64,000 nucleotides of DNA, taken from assembly GCF_007994135.1 (NCBI RefSeq), contig NZ_VLKF01000001.1:930001-994000 (forward strand), read 5' to 3'. Source of the DNA: Modestobacter roseus (lineage in GTDB: Bacteria; Actinomycetota; Actinomycetes; Mycobacteriales; Geodermatophilaceae). Shown piece after piece: positions 53,304 through 60,878 of the stretch (its first letter is position 1; each line of letters starts with the position of its first letter). A program made the translations under genes and the position numbers. Below the pieces are notes generated by a model. The model made no database searches. It saw only the letters and a list, made by a program, of their open reading frames with translations, and was not told where the DNA came from.

Positions 53304-54719
53304 ATGTCTCGCCGCGCCAAGATCGTCTGCACGTTGGGGCCGGCGACCGGCACCCCGGAGCAGGTCACCGCCCTCGTCGAGTCCGGGATGGACGTCGCCC
53401 GGCTCAACTTCAGCCACGGCAAGCACGCCGACCACGAGCAGGCCTACCGCCTGGTCCGGGAGGCCTCGAACAAGGTCGGTCGCGCCGTCGCGATCCTCGC
53501 CGACCTGCAGGGCCCGAAGATCCGCCTCGGCACGTTCACCGAGGGCAAGGTGGAGTGGCCGACCGGTGCCCGGGTCTGCATCACCGTCGAGGACGTCGAG
53601 GGCACCGCCGAGCGGGTCTCGACCACCTACAAGGACCTGGCCAACGACGTCCGCGTCGGTGACCGCCTGCTGGTCGACGACGGGAAGCTCGCCCTCACCG
53701 TCGCCGAGGTCGACGGCCCGGACGTGTGGTGCCTGGTGCTCGAGGGCGGTCCGGTCTCCAACAACAAGGGCCTCTCCCTGCCCGGCGTCGCCGTCAGCGT
53801 CCCGGCCATGTCGGACAAGGACGAGGAGGACCTGCGCTTCGCCCTCTCCCTGGGCGTGGACTTCGTCGCCCTGTCCTTCGTCCGTTCCCCCCGCGACGTC
53901 GAGCTGGTCCGCGAGGTGATGGCCCAGGAGGACGTGTTCGCCCCGGTCATCGCCAAGCTGGAGAAGCCCGAGGCGGTGGAGAACCTCGAGGCGATCTGCG
54001 ACGCCTTCGACGGCATCATGGTCGCCCGCGGCGACCTCGGTGTGGAGCTCCCGCTGGAGCAGGTGCCGCTGGTGCAGAAGCGGGCCGTGCAGGCGGCCCG
54101 CGAGCGCAACAAGCCGGTCATCGTGGCCACGCAGATGCTCGAGTCGATGATCGAGAACTCCCGGCCCACGCGCGCCGAGGCCTCCGACGTCGCCAACGCC
54201 GTCCTCGACGGCGCCGACGCGGTGATGCTGTCCGGGGAGACGTCGGTCGGCAAGCACCCGATCGCCGCCGTCCGGACCATGGACCGCATCATCGCCGCGG
54301 TCGAGGTCGACGAGATCCTCGCCCCGCAGCTGCTCAAGGCCTCGCACTCGCGCCCCGGCGCGATGGTCCGCGCGGCGAAGGACGTCGGCGAGACGCTGGA
54401 CGTGGCGGCGCTGGCCGCCTTCACCTCCACCGGCCGCAGCGCGCAGCGGCTGGCGGCACTGAAGACCCGGCTGCCGATCCTCGCCTTCACCAACGACCCG
54501 CGGGTGCGCAGCCGGCTCGCGCTGTCGTGGGGCGTGGAGACGTTCATCGTGCCCCAGGTGGAGCACACCGACGACATGGTCGCCCAGGTCGACTTCTCGC
54601 TGCTGTCCATCGGCCGGCTCCGCGAGGGTGACCAGGTGGTCGTGGTGGCCGGCTCCCCGCCCAACACCGCCGGCACGACCAACCTCGTCCGGGTGCACGA
54701 GGTGGGCACGCAGGCGTGA
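53304..54719 (+). CDS. pyk: Pyruvate kinase
   Basis: The last ATP-yielding step of glycolysis. The 471-residue protein shows KIVCTLGPATGTPEQV, GMDVARLNFSHG, ADLQGPKIRLG, the B-domain, VIAKLEKPEAVENL, GIMVARGDLGVELPLEQVP (metal and substrate site), VATQMLESMIENSRPTRAE and VMLSGETSVGKHP. The C-terminal allosteric domain is complete. Leaderless start; the stop overlaps the thioesterase as GTGA. Confidence 0.97.
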   Translation: MSRRAKIVCTLGPATGTPEQVTALVESGMDVARLNFSHGKHADHEQAYRLVREASNKVGRAVAILADLQGPKIRLGTFTEGKVEWPTGARVCITVEDVEGTAERVSTTYKDLANDVRVGDRLLVDDGKLALTVAEVDGPDVWCLVLEGGPVSNNKGLSLPGVAVSVPAMSDKDEEDLRFALSLGVDFVALSFVRSPRDVELVREVMAQEDVFAPVIAKLEKPEAVENLEAICDAFDGIMVARGDLGVELPLEQVPLVQKRAVQAARERNKPVIVATQMLESMIENSRPTRAEASDVANAVLDGADAVMLSGETSVGKHPIAAVRTMDRIIAAVEVDEILAPQLLKASHSRPGAMVRAAKDVGETLDVAALAAFTSTGRSAQRLAALKTRLPILAFTNDPRVRSRLALSWGVETFIVPQVEHTDDMVAQVDFSLLSIGRLREGDQVVVVAGSPPNTAGTTNLVRVHEVGTQA

Positions 54720-55627
54720 CCCCCGCAGCGGCGTCGTCGGGGTCGGGGTCGGCTGCGCAGCCGCCCCCGACCCCGGCGGCGGAGCTCATGGTCGTCCTCG
54801 ACCTGGAGGAGCGCGCCCCGGACCTGTTCGTCGGCACCACTCCGACGACGCCGTTGCAGCGGATCTTCGGCGGCCAGGTGGCCGCCCAGGCGCTCGCCGC
54901 GGCGAACGCCACGGTGCCGGCCGAGCGGCCGGTGCACTCGCTGCACTCGTACTTCCTCCGGCCGGGCGACCCGCACGAGGAGATCCGCTACGAGGTGGAC
55001 CGGATCCGGGAGGGCCGGTCGTTCAGCACCCGGCGGGTGGTGGCCCGGCAGACCCGCAAGGGCTCCGACGTCGCCATCTTCGCCCTCACCGCGGACTTCA
55101 CGGCGGGGGAGCGGGCGGTGGTCGAGCACTCCCTGCCGATGCCGGAGGTGCCCGGCCCCGACGGCCTGCCGGGGCTGCCCGAGGTGCTCGCCGCCCACCC
55201 CGACCGGGCCGAGGGTGCGCAGGCGCTGAACCGGGCGGTCGAGTCCCGCTACCTGCGCGACCCCTACGACCCCGAGCCGCGGGAGGCGGGCGACACCGCG
55301 TTCCGGGCCTGGTTCCGGGTGGCCGGGCGGCTGCCCGACGACGACAACGTGCACGCGGCCGCGCTGACCTTCGTCAGCGACCTGACGCTGCTCTCCGCCG
55401 GCCTGGCGCGCATCGGTGGTGGCTGGGGCGGGTCGATCGTGGGCGCGAGCCTGGACCACGCGGTGTGGTTCCACCGGCCGGCCCGGGCCGACGAGTGGTT
55501 CCTCTACGAGACCGACAGCCCGGCCGCGGCCAGTGGGCGGGCGGTGTGCTTCGGGCAGATCTGGTCCGCCGACGGCACGCACGTGGCGACCGTCGCGCAG
55601 GAGGGGCTCATCCGCTCGCTCGGCTGA
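54716..55627 (+). CDS. tesB: Acyl-CoA thioesterase II (TesB)
   Basis: TesB hydrolyses acyl-CoA to free acid and CoA. The 303-residue double-hotdog protein shows RIFGGQVAAQALAAA, HSLHSYFLRPGDP, DRIREGRSFSTRRVVARQ, and in the second half LSAGLARIGGGWG, ASLDHAVWFHRP and EGLIRSLG. About 23 N-terminal residues are a Ser/Pro-rich extension. It overlaps pyk as GTGA; pykA-tesB1 is also adjacent in M. tuberculosis. Confidence 0.93.
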   Translation: MTPAAASSGSGSAAQPPPTPAAELMVVLDLEERAPDLFVGTTPTTPLQRIFGGQVAAQALAAANATVPAERPVHSLHSYFLRPGDPHEEIRYEVDRIREGRSFSTRRVVARQTRKGSDVAIFALTADFTAGERAVVEHSLPMPEVPGPDGLPGLPEVLAAHPDRAEGAQALNRAVESRYLRDPYDPEPREAGDTAFRAWFRVAGRLPDDDNVHAAALTFVSDLTLLSAGLARIGGGWGGSIVGASLDHAVWFHRPARADEWFLYETDSPAAASGRAVCFGQIWSADGTHVATVAQEGLIRSLG

Positions 55628-55646
55628 GCCCCTCCCGGCCGGCGGC

Positions 55647-57374
55647 TCAGCCCTGGGCGGGCCCGCCGTCCAGGTCGGCCTGGGCGACGGCCTGCTCGGC
55701 CGTCTCGTCCTGGGCGGCGGGGGTCTCGACGGCCCGCTCGGCCGCCGCGTGGTCCGACGTTGCCCGCTCGGCTACTGCTCGCTCGGCCGCTGCCTGCTCG
55801 GCCGCTGCCCGCTCGGCCGCTGCCTGCTCGGCCGCTGCCTGCTCGGCCGCTGCCCGCTCGGCGTCCGCGCGCTCGCGGCGTTCGGCCTCGCGCCGTTCGC
55901 GGGCCAGTTCGGCGAAGTCGTTGGCCAGCCAGTCGTGGCCCTCGACCAGCAGGGCCCAGACCCGCTCGACGTGCGCGCGGGTGGTCGCCGGTGCGCCGAT
56001 CGCCACCCGCAGCACCGCCGCACCGCCGACCGTCGTGTGGGTGAGGAAGACCTCTCCGCCGTCGTTGAGCCGCTCCAGCAGGGTCATGGTTGCGACGTCG
56101 GCGTCCACGCCGTCGGCCCAGCGGGGTCGCAGGCACACCAGCGACAGCGGGTGGGGCGCGACGACGTCGAACCGCTCGTCGGACGCCGCCCACCCCGCCA
56201 GTTCCTGGGCGAGGGCCACGTGCGCGCGGACGTGCTCACGCAGCCCCTCGGCGCCGTACCAGCGCAGCACGAACCACAGCTTCAGGGCGCGGAACCGGCG
56301 GCCCAGCTCGATCTGCCAGTCCCGGTAGTCGACGACGGCACCGGCGTCGGTGGCCGCGTTGCGCAGGTACTCCGGCAGGATCGACAGGGCACCGGTGAGG
56401 GCCGCCCGGTCGGCGACCCAGAACAGCGTCGCGTCGAAGCCGGTGAGCAGCCACTTGTGCGCGTCGGTGGTGTAGCTGTCGGCCCACTCCACCCCGGCCT
56501 GCAGCGCCCGCAGCTCCGGGGCGACCGCGCTCACCCCGGCGTAGGCGGCGTCGACGTGCAGCCAGACCCCGAACCGCTGGCAGACCGGTCCGAGCTCGGC
56601 CAGCGGGTCGATCGCCGTGGTCGACGTCGTGCCGACCGTGGCGCAGACCAGCACCGGGGTGAACCCGCGGGCGACGTCGCGCTCCAGCCGGGCGGCGAGC
56701 GCTCCGGGCCGCATCGCCAGCTCGTCGTCGACCTCGACGACGCGGATGGACTCGGTGCCGAGGCCGGCGATGCGGGCGGCCTTCTCCATCGAGCTGTGGG
56801 TCTGCGCGGAGACGTAGACGGTGTACTCCTCGGGGAGCACCCCGTGGCGCAGCGTGGCGCCCTTGCTGGCCCGGTGCAGGGCGGCGAGCAGCGCGACCAG
56901 GTTGGCCCCGGAGCTGGAGTCCTGGACGACGCCGCCGCCGGTGCCGGTGGAGCGGAAGCTCTCCGGCAGGCCCAGCAGCTCGGCCAGCCAGTCCATGACG
57001 TGCTGCTCGAGCTCGGTGGCGGCCGGGCTGGTCACCCAGGACATGCCCTGCACGCCGAGGCCGGCGCTCACCAGGTCGCCGAGCACCGAGGGGCCGGACG
57101 TGTTGGCCGGGAAGTACCCGAAGAAGCCCGGGTGCTGCCAGTGGGTGAGCCCGGGGAGGACGACGCGGTCGAGGTCGGCCAGCACCGCGGCGAACGGCTC
57201 GCCCTGCTCGGGAGCCTGCGCCGGGAGGGCAGCGCGCACGTCGCCGGGGGAGACCTGCGACCGGACCGGGAGCGACCCGGGGTCCTGCTGCAGCCGGGCC
57301 CAGTAGTCGGCGATCCAGTCGACCACCTCGTGGCCGTGCTGGCGGAACTGCTCGGGTGTCATGTGGCCGGTCAC
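55647..57374 (-). CDS. Group II PLP-dependent decarboxylase (aromatic-L-amino-acid decarboxylase type)
   Basis: The protein (575 residues) has the DDC/TDC fold: MTPEQFRQHGHEVVDWIADYW, THWQHPGFFGYFPAN, SSSGANLVALLAA, QTHSSMEKAARIAGLG, WLHVDAAYAG and the PLP lysine in TDAHKWLLTGFD (K307). Likely substrates are aromatic amino acids such as tryptophan, DOPA or phenylalanine; the exact one cannot be told. After about residue 490 comes a roughly 85-residue Ala/Glu/Arg/Gln tail. GTG 57374 is used because a minus-strand TACCGT lies six bases upstream; ATG 57362 is the alternative. Confidence 0.9.
   Translation of the reverse strand: MTGHMTPEQFRQHGHEVVDWIADYWARLQQDPGSLPVRSQVSPGDVRAALPAQAPEQGEPFAAVLADLDRVVLPGLTHWQHPGFFGYFPANTSGPSVLGDLVSAGLGVQGMSWVTSPAATELEQHVMDWLAELLGLPESFRSTGTGGGVVQDSSSGANLVALLAALHRASKGATLRHGVLPEEYTVYVSAQTHSSMEKAARIAGLGTESIRVVEVDDELAMRPGALAARLERDVARGFTPVLVCATVGTTSTTAIDPLAELGPVCQRFGVWLHVDAAYAGVSAVAPELRALQAGVEWADSYTTDAHKWLLTGFDATLFWVADRAALTGALSILPEYLRNAATDAGAVVDYRDWQIELGRRFRALKLWFVLRWYGAEGLREHVRAHVALAQELAGWAASDERFDVVAPHPLSLVCLRPRWADGVDADVATMTLLERLNDGGEVFLTHTTVGGAAVLRVAIGAPATTRAHVERVWALLVEGHDWLANDFAELARERREAERRERADAERAAAEQAAAEQAAAERAAAEQAAAERAVAERATSDHAAAERAVETPAAQDETAEQAVAQADLDGGPAQG
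55774..55862 (-). repeat. 15-bp coding repeats in the decarboxylase tail
   Basis: About six head-to-tail 15-bp units (plus-strand gctcggccgctgcct and variants with ccc) encode AAAE[Q/R] pentads. Predicted as a charged helix. In frame, so copy-number change would be tolerated. Confidence 0.85.
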
Positions 57375-57380
57375 GCGGCC

Positions 57381-57386
57381 ACGGTA
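57381..57386 (-). promoter_or_regulatory. -10 element for leaderless decarboxylase gene
   Basis: TACCGT on the minus strand with six bases to the GTG at 57374. Confidence 0.5.
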
Positions 57387-57503
57387 TTGCGGCGCGCGTC
57401 CGGCACGCGCGGTGGGTACCGGGTCGTTCCGCAGGCTGGGTGAGTGCTGGTGACGGGTCCCGTGGAGTCGGGGACGGCCACCCGGCCGGGGTGGCTCCGG
57501 CGC

Positions 57504-57668
57504 GGGGCCCGGAGGGTCCCCGCCGGAGGCACGGGCAGCGGCTCAGCGCCGGCCGGGAACGGCCGTTGGCCGCGTTGCGGCGTGGTGTCGTGAGGAGTGG
57601 GGCCCGGAGGGTCCCGCGATCGAGCGACGCAGCGGCTCAAGGTCGGTCGGGCACGGCACTTGGCCGCG
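57504..57668. repeat. Imperfect ~70-bp direct repeat, intergenic
   Basis: Two copies (57504-57574 and 57599-57668) share gggcccggagggtccc, gcagcggctca and ttggccgcg in the same order. The spacer between them is 24 bases. The ccctccgggcc core (reverse strand) recurs at 8.54 and 8.64 kb. The 57375-57699 stretch has no recognisable gene. Confidence 0.7.
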
Positions 57669-57699
57669 GGGCGATCCGTCAGGATCGCGATGAACAGAG

Positions 57700-57773
57700 T
57701 GCCCCCGGTGCGACTCGAACGCACACTGCGCGGGTTTTGAATCCGCTCCCTCTGCCGATTGGGGTACGGGGGC
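57700..57773 (-). tRNA. tRNA-Leu, anticodon CAA
   Basis: The 74-base cloverleaf has acceptor arms GCCCCCG/CGGGGGC with discriminator A, a D arm CCCC-AATCGGCAG-AGGG (three pairs plus a C-A), anticodon loop TTCAAAA (CAA, plus-strand 57737-57739) and T arm GTGCG-TTCGAGT-CGCAC. CCA is not encoded. Odd points: the variable region is only five bases (GCAGT), although Leu tRNAs normally carry a long arm, and the pair at 31-39 is A-C. A leuT tRNA gene is, as I recall, at the same place next to Rv1626 in M. tuberculosis. Confidence 0.85.
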
Positions 57774-57794
57774 CTACTCGACGGAGTGGCCCGC

Positions 57795-57800
57795 AGCCTA
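57795..57800 (-). promoter_or_regulatory. -10 element for the tRNA gene
   Basis: TAGGCT on the minus strand, 21 bases before the mature tRNA 5' end. Confidence 0.45.
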
Positions 57801-57829
57801 TCCGGCGCGGGATCCGCGCCTGCGGTCGA

Positions 57830-57835
57830 TAGGAT
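57830..57835 (+). promoter_or_regulatory. -10 element for leaderless pdtaR-like gene
   Basis: TAGGAT with seven bases to the GTG at 57843. Confidence 0.55.
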
Positions 57836-57842
57836 CATCTCC

Positions 57843-58457
57843 GTGAGCAACGAGCCGACCCGGGTCCTCATCGCCGAGGACGAGGCACTGATCCGCCTCG
57901 ACCTCAAGGAGATGCTCGAAGAGGAGGGGTACGTCGTCGTCGCCGAGGTCGGCGACGGGCAGGCCGCGGTCGACCAGGCCCAGCAGTTGCGCCCCGATCT
58001 CGTCGTCCTCGACGTGCAGATGCCGGTGCTGGACGGGATCGCGGCGGCCGAGCAGATCGCCAGCGCCCGCATCGCGCCGGTCATCGTCCTCACCGCCTTC
58101 AGCCAGCGCGAGCTGGTCGAGCGCGCCCGCGACGCCGGCGCGATGGCCTACCTGGTGAAGCCGTTCTCCAAGAACGACCTGGTCCCCGCGATCGAGGTCG
58201 CCGTCGGCCGCTTCCAGGAGATGCACGCGCTGGACGCCGAGGTCGCCGACCTCAAGGAGCGGCTCGAGGCCCGCAAGGTGATCGAGAAGGCCAAGGGCCG
58301 GCTGATGACCGAGCGCGGGATGACCGAGGCCGAGGCCTTCCGGTGGATCCAGCGCACGGCGATGAACGAGCGCACCTCGATGCGCGCGCTCGCCGAGGCG
58401 ATCATGGCCACCGAGATCGGCGACAGCGCCCCGGCCGGGGAGCAGCCCACCGTCTGA
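57843..58457 (+). CDS. pdtaR: ANTAR-domain response regulator (PdtaR-like)
   Basis: The 204-residue protein has a receiver domain (VLIAEDEALIRLDLKEML, phospho-acceptor in VVLDVQMP at D57, VKPFSK) joined by a coiled coil to an ANTAR RNA-binding domain (KVIEKAKGRLMTERGMTEAEAFRWIQR, with the conserved A..R/G pattern). Phosphorylated PdtaR binds paired hairpins in mRNA leaders and prevents termination. Its sensor kinase PdtaS is not in the window. GTG start at leaderless spacing; divergent from the tRNA. Confidence 0.93.
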   Translation: MSNEPTRVLIAEDEALIRLDLKEMLEEEGYVVVAEVGDGQAAVDQAQQLRPDLVVLDVQMPVLDGIAAAEQIASARIAPVIVLTAFSQRELVERARDAGAMAYLVKPFSKNDLVPAIEVAVGRFQEMHALDAEVADLKERLEARKVIEKAKGRLMTERGMTEAEAFRWIQRTAMNERTSMRALAEAIMATEIGDSAPAGEQPTV

Positions 58458-58476
58458 CCCCTCCAGCACTGCTCCG

Positions 58477-58514
58477 ACGGCCGTCGGCCCCGCACACCGG
58501 GGGCCGGCGGCCGT
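58477..58514 (+). terminator. Hairpin terminator after the ANTAR regulator
   Basis: A 15-bp stem (acggccgtcggcccc and its complement, one G-T pair) around an eight-base loop, 20 bases after the stop. Confidence 0.75.
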
Positions 58515-58682
58515 TCCGCGTCCGGGCCTCGTGTGCGGTGGCTCACCCGGACCGGCGTGGCGGGCGTCACCCGCGTTGCGGGCGTGTGTCGGCGTGTCCC
58601 ACCGTGTGGCACGCCGGAGACGCCCAGGTCACAACGTCATCACGGTGTTTTCCCGGGGACTGGCGGGGGCCGGAAGGGCAGT

Positions 58683-58688
58683 TAGGTT
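58683..58688 (+). promoter_or_regulatory. -10 element for the substrate-binding protein gene
   Basis: TAGGTT about 80 bases ahead of ATG 58769, leaving a leader with gggag at 58757-58761. The rest of 58515-58682 is GC-rich with no gene seen. Confidence 0.45.
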
Positions 58689-58768
58689 CTCGGCACTGAC
58701 CGGCCGGCCGGTGGGCCGTCCAGCCCTCCGGACCCGGTGACCACGCACGAACCCCTGGGAGTTCCTTG

Positions 58769-60100
58769 ATGCGCACCCGCACCACCGCTCGCGCGATCGC
58801 GCTCTCCGGTGCCGCCCTGCTGGCGCTGACCGCCTGTGGCGGCAGCGACGACAGCGGCGACTCCGGCGGCAGCACCGACGCGAGCGGCGAGAAGCAGGTC
58901 AACGTCTACGGCACCGACGGCAACATGGGCAACGCCCTCGGCGAGGACTTCTCCGACGAGGGCGCCCTGGCCGGCATGTCGGGCACCACGCCGCTGACCG
59001 AGCTGTCCGGTGACTTCACCGACCGGCTGCTCGCGGTCGACCCGGAGCTGCAGGACTACAACTACGCGGGGGAGACCTACGACGCCGTCATCCTGACCGC
59101 GCTCGCGGCCCAGGCGGCCGGCAGCAGCGAGGCCACGGTGTTCGCCCCGTACATCAACGGCCTGACCTTCGGTGGCGAGACCTGTGACTCCTACAGCGCC
59201 TGCCTGGAGATCATCAACGCCGGCGGCAACGTCGACTACGACGGCGTCAGCGGCCCGCTGAGCTTCGCCGAGGCCGGCGAGCCGGCCCAGGCCAGCTTCG
59301 GCATCCTGCAGTTCGGTGAGGACAACGCCCTCGACGACTCGGCGACCGAGTTCGTCATCGCCGGCGACGAGGCCAACGCCGCCACCGACGAGGGCCCGGC
59401 CTACGCCCCGGCAGGCGCCACCGGTGACCCGCTGGTGATCGGCACGCTGCTGCCGCTGACCGGCAACCTGGCCTTCCTCGGCCCGCCGGAGGTCGCCGGT
59501 GCCCAGCTGGCCATCAACGAGGTCAACGAGGCCGGCGGCGTGCTGGGCCAGCCGGTCCAGCTCATCGAGGGTGACTCCGGTGACGCCTCGACCGACACCG
59601 CCACGCAGACGGTCGACCGACTGCTCCAGCAGGGCGTGGACGCCATCGTGGGCGCCGCGTCCTCGGGCGTGAGCCTGACGGTCATCGACACCATCACCGG
59701 TGCCGGGGTCCTGCAGATCTCGCCGGCGAACACCTCCGACCAGTTCACCGAGTACGCCGACAACGGTCTGTACTTCCGGACCGCGCCGCCGGACACCCTG
59801 CAGGCCCGTGCCCTGGCCGACCTGATCGCCGAGGACGGCAACAACACCGTCGGCATCCTGGCGATCAACGACCCGTACGGCACCGGCCTGGCCGAGAACA
59901 CCCGGGACAACCTGGTCGCCGGTGGTCTGTCCGAGGACAGCATCGAGTACATCACCTACGACCCGCAGGCGGCGAACTTCGACGCCGAGGTCCAGCAGAT
60001 GGTCGACTTCAACCCCGACGCCGTCGTGGTCATCGGGTTCGAGGAGTCCTCGCGGATCATCCAGGGCCTCAACGCCCAGGGCATCGGGCCCCAGCGCTGA
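58769..60100 (+). CDS. Liv-type ABC substrate-binding lipoprotein with circularly permuted domain order
   Basis: The 443-residue protein starts with a lipoprotein signal peptide (lipobox LTAC, C23) and a Ser/Gly/Asp linker. Then the order is unusual. Residues about 42-208 (VYGTDGNMGNALGE, YAGETYDAVILTALAAQAAG, VDYDGVSGPLSFAEAGEP, ASFGILQFGED) are what normally ends a Peripla_BP_6 protein. Residues about 220-443 (DPLVIGTLLPLTGNLAFLG, AINEVNEAGGVLGQP, VDAIVGAASSGV, YFRTAPPD, ILAINDPYGTGLAENTR, VVVIGFEESSRIIQGL) are what normally begins one. The junction linker is about a dozen residues (DEANAATDEGPA). Presumed to feed livFGMH with branched-chain amino acids or similar. Confidence 0.85.
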   Translation: MRTRTTARAIALSGAALLALTACGGSDDSGDSGGSTDASGEKQVNVYGTDGNMGNALGEDFSDEGALAGMSGTTPLTELSGDFTDRLLAVDPELQDYNYAGETYDAVILTALAAQAAGSSEATVFAPYINGLTFGGETCDSYSACLEIINAGGNVDYDGVSGPLSFAEAGEPAQASFGILQFGEDNALDDSATEFVIAGDEANAATDEGPAYAPAGATGDPLVIGTLLPLTGNLAFLGPPEVAGAQLAINEVNEAGGVLGQPVQLIEGDSGDASTDTATQTVDRLLQQGVDAIVGAASSGVSLTVIDTITGAGVLQISPANTSDQFTEYADNGLYFRTAPPDTLQARALADLIAEDGNNTVGILAINDPYGTGLAENTRDNLVAGGLSEDSIEYITYDPQAANFDAEVQQMVDFNPDAVVVIGFEESSRIIQGLNAQGIGPQR

Positions 60101-60171
60101 GCTGAGGTCCGCTGAGTTGAGACCCGGCGCGCTGTGACACGGCAGCGCTGAGGCAGTACCACCGTTCCAGG

Positions 60172-60206
60172 CTGCGGCCCGGCGCCCCCGAGGTGCCGGG
60201 CCGCAG
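60172..60206 (+). terminator. Hairpin terminator after the substrate-binding protein
   Basis: A perfect 12-bp stem (ctgcggcccggc / gccgggccgcag) with an 11-base loop, 71 bases after the stop. Confidence 0.75.
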
Positions 60207-60233
60207 TGCTGTCCGGGGCGATCGGGCTCGCGG

Positions 60234-60662
60234 TCAGCCGAGCACCAGCCAGCCGGCAGCCAGCACGTTCCCGGTGGCGGCGGCGGTCCGGGCCGTGTCC
60301 ACCCGGAGGAGGCGACGGTGGACGTCGGCGGAGAAGCCCCGGCCCAGCTGCCGGTGCAGCGGCACCGCGCCGAGTGCGGTGAGCAGCAGCACGCCCGCCA
60401 GCGCCCCGGCCGTGAGCGCCACCGGGGGCCACGTGGTCCCGGACGGCGGGGCGATCAGGAGCCAGCCCGTCGTCACCGCCTGACCGGCGAACAGCGGCCC
60501 GACCAGCCGGCTGATCAACCGGGAGTGCCGGACGTGGACCTCCGGGAAGGCATCGGCCGGGACGGTGGCGAACTGCGGGTAGACCAGCACGCGCACCGTC
60601 CACTGCAGACCTCCGTAGGCCGCCACCAGGGCGAGGTGGACGAGGGGGAGGGCCTCGGTCAC
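60234..60662 (-). CDS. Four-helix membrane protein, function unknown
   Basis: The 142-residue protein has four hydrophobic helices (about 5-25, 47-70, 78-100, 122-141). Notable segments are GGLQWTVRVLVYPQF, VHVRHSRLISRLVGPLFAGQ and HRQLGRGFSADVHRRLLRVDTART. These resemble the DUF1772-like or anthrone-oxygenase-like small membrane proteins, but I cannot assign one firmly. The GTG start overlaps the stop of a 39-codon frame upstream. Confidence 0.7.
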   Translation of the reverse strand: MTEALPLVHLALVAAYGGLQWTVRVLVYPQFATVPADAFPEVHVRHSRLISRLVGPLFAGQAVTTGWLLIAPPSGTTWPPVALTAGALAGVLLLTALGAVPLHRQLGRGFSADVHRRLLRVDTARTAAATGNVLAAGWLVLG

Positions 60663-60778
60663 CCGCGCACGGCCTCGGGTCGTTCCCCGCGCCCGGCGAG
60701 GCCCTGCCTGCGCCCGCCGACCGCGGGGTCGAGCACCAGCTCCCGGTAGCGGGCCGGCTGGGCGGCGGGGTCGGGCAC
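60659..60778 (-). CDS. Possible 39-residue small protein
   Basis: The frame starts at GTG 60778 and reads VPDPAAQPARYRELVLDPAV, then a Gly/Arg-rich end, stopping at 60659-60661. Its stop overlaps the next gene's GTG as GTGA, the same coupling seen at most operon junctions here. No domain is recognised. No clear ribosome site; a weak minus-strand GAGACT lies six bases before the GTG. Confidence 0.4.
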   Translation of the reverse strand: MPDPAAQPARYRELVLDPAVGGRRQGLAGRGERPEAVRG

Positions 60779-60824
60779 CGGACCAGTCTCGCCGCCGCAG
60801 GCCTGCGCTGCCCGCGGACGCACG

Positions 60825-60855
60825 ACGGCGCCGTTCCCCGGGGGGAGCGGCGCCG
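60825..60855 (-). terminator. Hairpin terminator after livF
   Basis: Near-perfect inverted repeat (acggcgccg arms extended by cccc/gggg pairs with one mismatch or wobble) located 24 bases downstream of the livF stop on the minus strand. Confidence 0.7.
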
Positions 60856-60878
60856 TCGCGTGCGGTGCGGAGAGGGGG

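Noticed and set aside
57375-57842. Integration site of a mobile element at the tRNA gene
   Set aside because: No integrase, no duplicated tRNA 3' end and no shift in gene style nearby; neighbours are syntenic core genes.
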